Assembly: GCA_900551985.1 (NCBI GenBank)
Contig: URYG01000010.1
Span: 1-32,570 of the forward strand
Direction: 5' to 3'
Length of the DNA stretch: 32,570 nt
From: an uncultured Prevotella sp.
GTDB taxonomy: Bacteria; Bacteroidota; Bacteroidia; Bacteroidales; Bacteroidaceae
Of this stretch, positions 24,313 through 28,669 are shown one piece after another; within the stretch, counting starts at the first letter, position 1; each line of letters opens with the position of its first letter. The position numbers and the translations under genes are program-made. A model generated the notes under the pieces. It did no database searches. It worked only from the letters and a program-made list of their open reading frames with translations, and had not been told where the DNA came from.

Positions 24313-24462
24313 ATGGATAAGAATATTTATGCTGCGATTGCCATGGCACTCTATGAGTACCAGGGCAATAACGTACACGACAAGGAGCCTGGCATCATCA
24401 CTATCAAGCCACGTCAGACGATGTGGAACGCCAAGTTCTTGAGTTTAACAGCCAAACCATAA
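24313..24462 (+). CDS. 49-residue small decarboxylase subunit-like protein
   Basis: Forty-nine residues lying exactly between mmdA and the biotin carrier. MDKNIYAAIAMALYEYQG resembles the conserved AAIAAALY helix, and GIITIKPRQTMWNAKFLSLTAKP resembles the (I/V)-x-x-R...S.W...G tail found at the C-terminus of Na+-pumping decarboxylase gamma/delta subunits and in the tiny epsilon subunit of Veillonella methylmalonyl-CoA decarboxylase. A transmembrane segment, expected for a full delta/gamma subunit, is absent. The likely role is to stabilise or tether the complex (inference). Confidence 0.75.
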   Translation: MDKNIYAAIAMALYEYQGNNVHDKEPGIITIKPRQTMWNAKFLSLTAKP

Positions 24463-24472
24463 AGATAAAGAA

Positions 24473-24898
24473 ATGAAAGAGTTTAAATATACAATTGACG
24501 GAAAAGAATACAAAGTTCAGATTGACGCTGTTGAAGGTAACATCGCAAGCGTGAACGTAAATGGCGAAGCTTACAAGGTTGAGATGGAACAGGAAGCTGA
24601 ACCAGAGAAGAAGAAGGTAGTGCTCGGTCAGCCAGCTGCTGCATCTGATGATACTGAAGCTACTCCAGCTGCCAACGTAAATACAGCCAACGCTGTAAAG
24701 GCTCCTCTCCCTGGTACTATCACCAGCATCGAGGTGGCTGTTGGTCAGGAGGTGAAGGCTGGCGATACTGTTGTCGTTCTCGAGGCTATGAAGATGCAGA
24801 ACAACATCGAGGCTGAGAAGGATGGCAAGGTTACAGCTATCTGCGTAAAGCCTGGTCAGGCTGTACTCGAAGAAGATGCACTCGTGGTTATCGAGTAA
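24473..24898 (+). CDS. Biotin carboxyl carrier protein
   Basis: The 141-residue carrier holds biotin for the carboxyltransferase. The C-terminal biotinyl domain (about residues 74-141) has the EAMKMQNN motif with biotinylated Lys107, and APLPGTITSIEVAVGQEVKAGDTV in front. The N-terminal 45 residues form a small beta domain (KEFKYTIDGKEYKVQIDAV) joined by an Ala/Thr-rich flexible linker (about 55-73), typical of gamma/MmdC-type carriers. The start is 10 nt after the small subunit. It ends the unit; no oadB/mmdB-like membrane subunit follows. Confidence 0.94.
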   Translation: MKEFKYTIDGKEYKVQIDAVEGNIASVNVNGEAYKVEMEQEAEPEKKKVVLGQPAAASDDTEATPAANVNTANAVKAPLPGTITSIEVAVGQEVKAGDTVVVLEAMKMQNNIEAEKDGKVTAICVKPGQAVLEEDALVVIE

Positions 24899-24925
24899 TT
24901 CAAGAATTTTAGAATTCGAGAATTA
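24899..24925 (+). repeat. Short-period repeat after biotin carrier stop
   Basis: Three copies of GAATT spaced 8-9 nt apart (AAGAATTTTAGAATTCGAGAATT overall period) begin right after the stop codon. It resembles in style, though not sequence, the repeats after mmdA and the adenylyltransferase gene. Confidence 0.5.
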
Positions 24926-24959
24926 TACTTTCTGATTCGGAAATTTATAAAGAATATCA

Positions 24960-24994
24960 AAGGTCGCAAGCTATTAATAGTTTGCGACCTTTTT
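24960..24994. terminator. Terminator between convergent units
   Basis: AGGTCGCAA and TTGCGACCT form the outer stem and TATTAATA the top, followed by TTTTT on the plus side. It lies directly against the stop codon of the convergent PstS-like gene, so it probably serves both strands. Confidence 0.85.
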
Positions 24995-25885
24995 CTATAT
25001 ATGTACGAATCCCGCAGGACCGTTCAATCTCTGCCCTTTGGTCCTTACATACTTCAGGAACTCAACCACCACGGGGTTCTTGGGCTTTCCTGCCGTAACG
25101 AGATAGAGATTTCTAGCCGGTGGTGCAGGATATTTCCCTTGGGCGATGGCATTCATCAATTCATCCAGGGTATCATAGAATTGCTCATCCTCATCCAATT
25201 TCCCGTTCCCATTCACGTCTATCGGAACAATGGCGATACCTTTCGTAGGCTGATGCGTCTTGTCATTATAGGCATAACCGATATTGTTGAATCCGATGCC
25301 GTTCACATCCTTCTGCAAGGTCTCAGCAACACCCGGATCTCCAAACACGCCTGTTCCCTTCAGGTCTTCCTGCTTCTTGCCCAGAAAGGCAGCCCAGGTT
25401 TCGGCGGCACCACAGGCATCACTCCGGGTATAGACATTCAGTTTCGTCTTTCCTTCCCAAATCGCCTTAGCCTGCTTCTGACTCAATCCTGTCTTCTGTA
25501 ATTCTCGATATGCGGGATTATGTGCATTGATCGTCGCCACCACGGCATCCTTCGCCACTGCAAACGCCAAGGCCCCTTTCTCCTTCTCCTGCGGTTTCAG
25601 TTCGCGGCTCACCATCGCAATATCCACCTGGTCGGCAAGCACATCGGTAATGCCCTTTCCCGCTCCACCTGCAGAAATATCAATATCTACATCGGGATGA
25701 AGCCGATGAAACTCATCCGCCCACTGTATCGCCAGGGGATAGAGAGCAAAAGCACCCGACAGAGTGATGTATCCACTCAGCACCTTCTTGCCGTCCGCAT
25801 CCCGCTTCACTTCTCCCCTGCTGCCGCAACCCGCTAACAGTAAGGAAGTTCCTGTCACTATGATTCCTATGATTCTCTTTCTCAT
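24995..25885 (-). CDS. PstS-like anion-binding lipoprotein with an EF-hand loop
   Basis: A 296-residue substrate-binding protein with signal and lipobox (LLLAGC, Cys20). The fold is PstS-like: SGAFALYPLAIQWADEFHRLHPDVDIDI and SAGGAGKGITDVLADQVDIAMVSREL (43-95). The loop that binds phosphate in E. coli PstS (R..DGSGT) is here RSDACGAAETW (154-164), so the ligand may not be phosphate. Residues 223-234 (DVNGNGKLDEDE) form a canonical 12-residue EF-hand calcium loop. No permease genes lie in the window. It is divergent from a PstB-like ATPase that heads a sulfur cluster, hence sulfate, thiosulfate or another oxyanion is possible (inference). Confidence 0.85.
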   Translation of the reverse strand: MRKRIIGIIVTGTSLLLAGCGSRGEVKRDADGKKVLSGYITLSGAFALYPLAIQWADEFHRLHPDVDIDISAGGAGKGITDVLADQVDIAMVSRELKPQEKEKGALAFAVAKDAVVATINAHNPAYRELQKTGLSQKQAKAIWEGKTKLNVYTRSDACGAAETWAAFLGKKQEDLKGTGVFGDPGVAETLQKDVNGIGFNNIGYAYNDKTHQPTKGIAIVPIDVNGNGKLDEDEQFYDTLDELMNAIAQGKYPAPPARNLYLVTAGKPKNPVVVEFLKYVRTKGQRLNGPAGFVHI

Positions 25886-25890
25886 ATCTA

Positions 25891-25907
25891 TACCTTATTA
25901 TATATAT
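25891..25907. repeat. Copy of the AT-rich 18-nt repeat
   Basis: TACCTTATTATATATAT, a variant of the element at 13746, lies 6 nt upstream of the PstS-like start. On the minus strand its end reads ATAAGGTATAG just before ATG, so the AAGGT part could serve as a ribosome-binding site. Confidence 0.6.
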
Positions 25908-25920
25908 TACTAACTGGGTG

Positions 25921-25928
25921 CAAAGGTA
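25921..25928 (-). promoter_or_regulatory. Predicted promoter of the PstS-like gene
   Basis: The reverse strand reads TACCTTTG followed by CACC, matching TAnnTTTG, 35 nt upstream of the start codon. It is divergent from the promoter at 26037. Confidence 0.65.
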
Positions 25929-25972
25929 TAAAGATTATCCAGAAGGAGCAATACCACGTTTGTACCATTCTC

Positions 25973-26015
25973 ATATACCACACATAGGGTATGCAATTAC
26001 CCTACATGGGGTATT
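25973..26015. promoter_or_regulatory. Two imperfect palindromes, likely operator
   Basis: Palindrome 1 pairs ATACC (25975-25979) with GGTAT (25988-25992). Palindrome 2 pairs TACCC (25998-26002) with GGGTA (26009-26013). The centres are about 22 nt apart, close to two helical turns, and lie between the divergent promoters about 45 and 66 nt upstream of the expected plus-strand transcription start. They probably bind a dimeric regulator controlling both directions; the regulator is unknown. Confidence 0.5.
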
Positions 26016-26036
26016 GTTTAGCTGCCAAAATCGCCG

Positions 26037-26044
26037 TACCTTTG
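26037..26044 (+). promoter_or_regulatory. Predicted promoter of the sulfur cluster
   Basis: TACCTTTG followed by CACTC, a TAnnTTTG match 110 nt upstream of the ATPase ATG. It is the only convincing promoter found ahead of the rightward genes from the ATPase to hemA. Confidence 0.65.
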
Positions 26045-26103
26045 CACTCGAAAATATGAAGTATCAAACTTCAGAAAACAAGAAGTATTAACTTGGAGGA
26101 TTA

Positions 26104-26121
26104 CACCTTATTATATATAGG
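26104..26121. repeat. Copy of the AT-rich 18-nt repeat
   Basis: CACCTTATTATATATAGG, identical to the copies at 13746 and 13791, lies in the untranslated leader 32 nt before the ATPase start. It is in the opposite orientation, relative to its gene, to the copies near the SPOR and PstS-like genes. Confidence 0.75.
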
Positions 26122-26153
26122 GGTATGAATCACAAAATATAGGAGATAAGGAC

Positions 26154-26936
26154 ATGAATACAATGTTTGCTCACGAGGCTCATACACAGCTCGACACCAA
26201 GAACTTGAATGTTTATATCAATGGTGCCCAGATTCTGAAGGATGTGAACGTTCGCATCCCAAAGAACAAGATTACCTGCATCATCGGTCCTTCCGGTTGC
26301 GGCAAATCTACACTCCTCCGTACCTTCAACCGATTGAACGACCGTGTGGAAGGCTTGAAGATGAATGGCGAAGTGAACCTGGGTGAGAACAATATCCTCA
26401 AGGCTAGCAGCAGCAAACTCTCTGAGGTACGCCGTAACATCGGCCTCGTTCCTCAGCGCCCATGCCCTCTCCCTATGAGCATCTACGACAATGTGGCTTA
26501 CGGTTGCCGCATCCATGGTATCAGAAACAAGAAGAAGCTGGACCATATCGTAGAGCATTATCTGAAATCAGTAGGCCTCTGGGAGGAAGTGAAGGATAGA
26601 CTGAAGAGCCCGGCTTCCAAGTTGAGTGGCGGTCAGCAGCAGCGCCTCTGCCTCGCCCGCAGCCTTGCCGTAGAGCCAAGCTATCTCCTTGCAGATGAGA
26701 GCACTTCCGCTCTCGATCCTATCTCCAGCAAGAAAGTGGAGCAGCTCTTCACGGAACTGAAGAAGGATTACAGCATCGTGATGGTAACCCACACCCTCCG
26801 CCAGGCACTCCGCATCGCCGACCATGTCATCTTCATGTATCTCGGCGAGGTCATCGAAGAAGGTAGCGCTGAGGAGGTCTTCCATCATCCGAAGCACGAA
26901 CTGACACAGGAATATCTCAACGGCGCATTCAGCTAG
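26154..26936 (+). CDS. PstB-like ABC transporter ATPase
   Basis: A 260-residue cytoplasmic ATPase that energises an importer. Walker A is GPSGCGKST (45-53), the signature LSGGQQQRLCLARSLAV and Walker B LLADESTSALDP. Overall it is PstB-like (VPQRPCPLPMSIYDNVAYGCR, VKDRLKSPASKLSGGQQQRL). One oddity is DESTSALDP, where DEPTSALDP is nearly universal (Pro to Ser right after the catalytic Glu). No pstC/pstA/phoU genes are adjacent. It sits in front of the sulfur carrier gene (30-nt gap) and is divergent from a PstS-like binding protein, so the pair may import a sulfur oxyanion; phosphate remains possible. The start follows AGGAGATAAGGAC, a rare recognisable ribosome-binding site here. Confidence 0.9.
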   Translation: MNTMFAHEAHTQLDTKNLNVYINGAQILKDVNVRIPKNKITCIIGPSGCGKSTLLRTFNRLNDRVEGLKMNGEVNLGENNILKASSSKLSEVRRNIGLVPQRPCPLPMSIYDNVAYGCRIHGIRNKKKLDHIVEHYLKSVGLWEEVKDRLKSPASKLSGGQQQRLCLARSLAVEPSYLLADESTSALDPISSKKVEQLFTELKKDYSIVMVTHTLRQALRIADHVIFMYLGEVIEEGSAEEVFHHPKHELTQEYLNGAFS

Positions 26937-26966
26937 AATATCAACATAAAATAAAACAATACGATT

Positions 26967-27179
26967 ATGGCACAGATTATTGTAAACGACGAAAAGCAGG
27001 AAGTAACACTTCCTTTGACATTGGCAGAACTCATCAAGATCAACAAGGTGTTCCAGCCAGAGATGGTAACCATCCAGGTGAACGAAGATTTCGCCGAGAA
27101 AGAGGACTACGAAAAGATCCAACTCAAGGATGGCGACCGCGTAGATTTCCTCTACTTCATGGGAGGCGGTGCTTGCTAA
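26967..27179 (+). CDS. ThiS/MoaD-like sulfur carrier protein with Ala-Cys cap
   Basis: A 70-residue beta-grasp sulfur carrier. The family signature is the C-terminal Gly-Gly that becomes a thiocarboxylate. Here the end is FMGGGAC (Gly66-68, Ala69, Cys70), so two residues follow the glycines and must be removed before activation. A JAMM protease (28224) and an adenylyltransferase (27371) encoded next door fit this need. The arrangement matches the Wolinella HcyS system, where HcyD removes a C-terminal residue and HcyF adenylates. ThiS of thiamine synthesis is the alternative, but no thi genes are nearby. The following spacer of 191 nt has no recognised gene. Confidence 0.88.
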   Translation: MAQIIVNDEKQEVTLPLTLAELIKINKVFQPEMVTIQVNEDFAEKEDYEKIQLKDGDRVDFLYFMGGGAC

Positions 27180-27370
27180 ATACTGCTGTAGGAGCATAAA
27201 CTGCTACACAAAGTAACTTTTTTTCTAAAGAAAAAAGACATAAAGTACAATAAAAGACTTATTAGATAGTTAATATATATAAGATTACGTCAGTCATTAA
27301 TGTACGTTTTTGTATCGTTGACGCATATCATAAGTCTAGTATTCATCCATAAAAGAAATCAGAAGAAAAA

Positions 27371-28180
27371 ATGATAGATTTAACAGAAGAACAGATAGAA
27401 AGATACAGCCGCCACATCCTCCTTCAGGACGTAGGACTCGAGGGACAGGAAAAGCTCCTCAATGCCAAGGTGCTCATCATTGGTGCCGGAGGCTTGGGTT
27501 CTCCAGTTGCCCTCTACCTCGCTGCGGCTGGCGTGGGACATATCGGTATCGTGGATGCCGATGTGGTTGACCTCAGCAACCTGCAACGACAGGTCATCCA
27601 CCAGACCAAGGACTTGAACACTCCTAAGGTGGAAAGCGCCAAGGAGAAGATGATTGCCATCAATCCGGATGTGGAGGTGACAACCTACCATACCTTCCTC
27701 GCCTCAGACAATGCCGAGGAAATCATCAAGCCATGGGATTTCGTCATCGATGGCACAGACAACTTCCCAGTGAAGTTCCTCATCAATGATGCCTGTGTGC
27801 GCCTGGGCAAGCCATTTTCTCATGGCGGCATCCTGAGATTCCAGGGCCAGACCTTTACCCACCTGCCAGGCACGGCATGTTACCGTTGCTTCTTCAAGGA
27901 ACCACCTCCAGCAGGCGCTGTTCCTACCTGTAGCCAGGCAGGCGTATTGGGTGCCATCGCCGGTATGCTCGGAACCATCCAGGCAGCCGAAGCATTGAAG
28001 TACTTCCTCGGTGTGGGCGAACTGCTCACCGACCGATTGCTCACCTTCGATGCCAAGACGATGAACTTCCGTACCATCAAGGTGAAGAAGCGTGCATCCT
28101 GCGAAATCTGCGGCGACCACCCTACCATCGATCATCTCATCGATTACGAGCAGGCAGCCTGCGATTTGAAGCACCACTAA
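27371..28180 (+). CDS. ThiF/MoeB/HcyF-like sulfur-carrier adenylyltransferase
   Basis: A 269-residue E1-like enzyme that adenylates the carrier C-terminus with ATP and helps convert it to a thiocarboxylate. RYSRHILLQDVGLEGQEKL is the family start. The nucleotide-binding loop is GAGGLGS (38-44), followed by VDADVVDLSNLQRQ and DGTDNFPVKFLINDACV. Two CxxC pairs (CYRC and CEIC) would bind structural zinc, and PTCSQAGVLG includes a Cys that may carry sulfur. No rhodanese domain is fused, unlike many MoeB-type enzymes. It sits between the carrier gene and the JAMM protease gene. Confidence 0.93.
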   Translation: MIDLTEEQIERYSRHILLQDVGLEGQEKLLNAKVLIIGAGGLGSPVALYLAAAGVGHIGIVDADVVDLSNLQRQVIHQTKDLNTPKVESAKEKMIAINPDVEVTTYHTFLASDNAEEIIKPWDFVIDGTDNFPVKFLINDACVRLGKPFSHGGILRFQGQTFTHLPGTACYRCFFKEPPPAGAVPTCSQAGVLGAIAGMLGTIQAAEALKYFLGVGELLTDRLLTFDAKTMNFRTIKVKKRASCEICGDHPTIDHLIDYEQAACDLKHH

Positions 28181-28186
28181 ATATAA

Positions 28187-28211
28187 TGTTTAGTGTTTAA
28201 TGTTTAATTAT
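28187..28211 (+). repeat. Heptad tandem repeat after adenylyltransferase stop
   Basis: TGTTTAG, TGTTTAA, TGTTTAA, then TTATT: three 7-nt units starting 6 nt after the stop. It shares the segment TGTTTAATGTTTAATTATT, in the same sense orientation, with the DUF4348-murB spacer at 17239. Confidence 0.75.
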
Positions 28212-28223
28212 TGACTATAGCTT

Positions 28224-28622
28224 ATGAAGATTAACGACAACGTAATCAAGGTTATTATCGAGCAGGCGAAGAAGGACGCACCCATTGAGAGCTGCGGACT
28301 TCTGTTAGGCAAGGATGATGTGGTGACGGAAAGCTACTGGATGGAGAACATCGACCATAGCGAGGAGCATTTTTCCTTTGCTCCGAAAGACCAGTTTGCG
28401 GCTCTGAAATACGCCCGAAGCAAGGGTTTGAAGATTCTCGCCAACTGGCACAGTCACCCCGCATCACCTTCCCGCCCATCGCAGGAAGACCTTCGGCTGG
28501 CTAACGATCCCAACATCCGTTATGCCATCATCTCATTGCTCGACGGAAAGATTCACCTCAATTCCTTCAAGGTATTGAACGGAGAAGTGGTGGATAAGGA
28601 AGTTCACTTCGAAAGTGAATGA
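28224..28622 (+). CDS. JAMM (M67/Mec+-like) metalloprotease
   Basis: A 132-residue zinc protease. The JAMM motif is complete: Glu22 in PIESCGLLLG, then His76-Ser-His78, seven residues, Ser86, two residues, Asp89. The family includes Mycobacterium Mec+, which frees cysteine from CysO, and Wolinella HcyD, which trims HcyS. Here the nearby carrier ends in GGGAC, so removal of Ala-Cys to expose Gly-Gly(-Gly) is the likely job; releasing an amino-acid adduct from the charged carrier is the alternative. It starts 43 nt after the adenylyltransferase gene. Confidence 0.92.
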   Translation: MKINDNVIKVIIEQAKKDAPIESCGLLLGKDDVVTESYWMENIDHSEEHFSFAPKDQFAALKYARSKGLKILANWHSHPASPSRPSQEDLRLANDPNIRYAIISLLDGKIHLNSFKVLNGEVVDKEVHFESE

Positions 28623-28669
28623 TGGGAACGTTCAGATTCCCTTGAACAAATTTTAAACGATACAAGAAC

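Noticed and set aside
24995..26936. Ordinary phosphate (pst) operon
   Set aside because: No pstC, pstA or phoU genes, an altered phosphate loop, and a sulfur-assimilation context make this an unsafe call.
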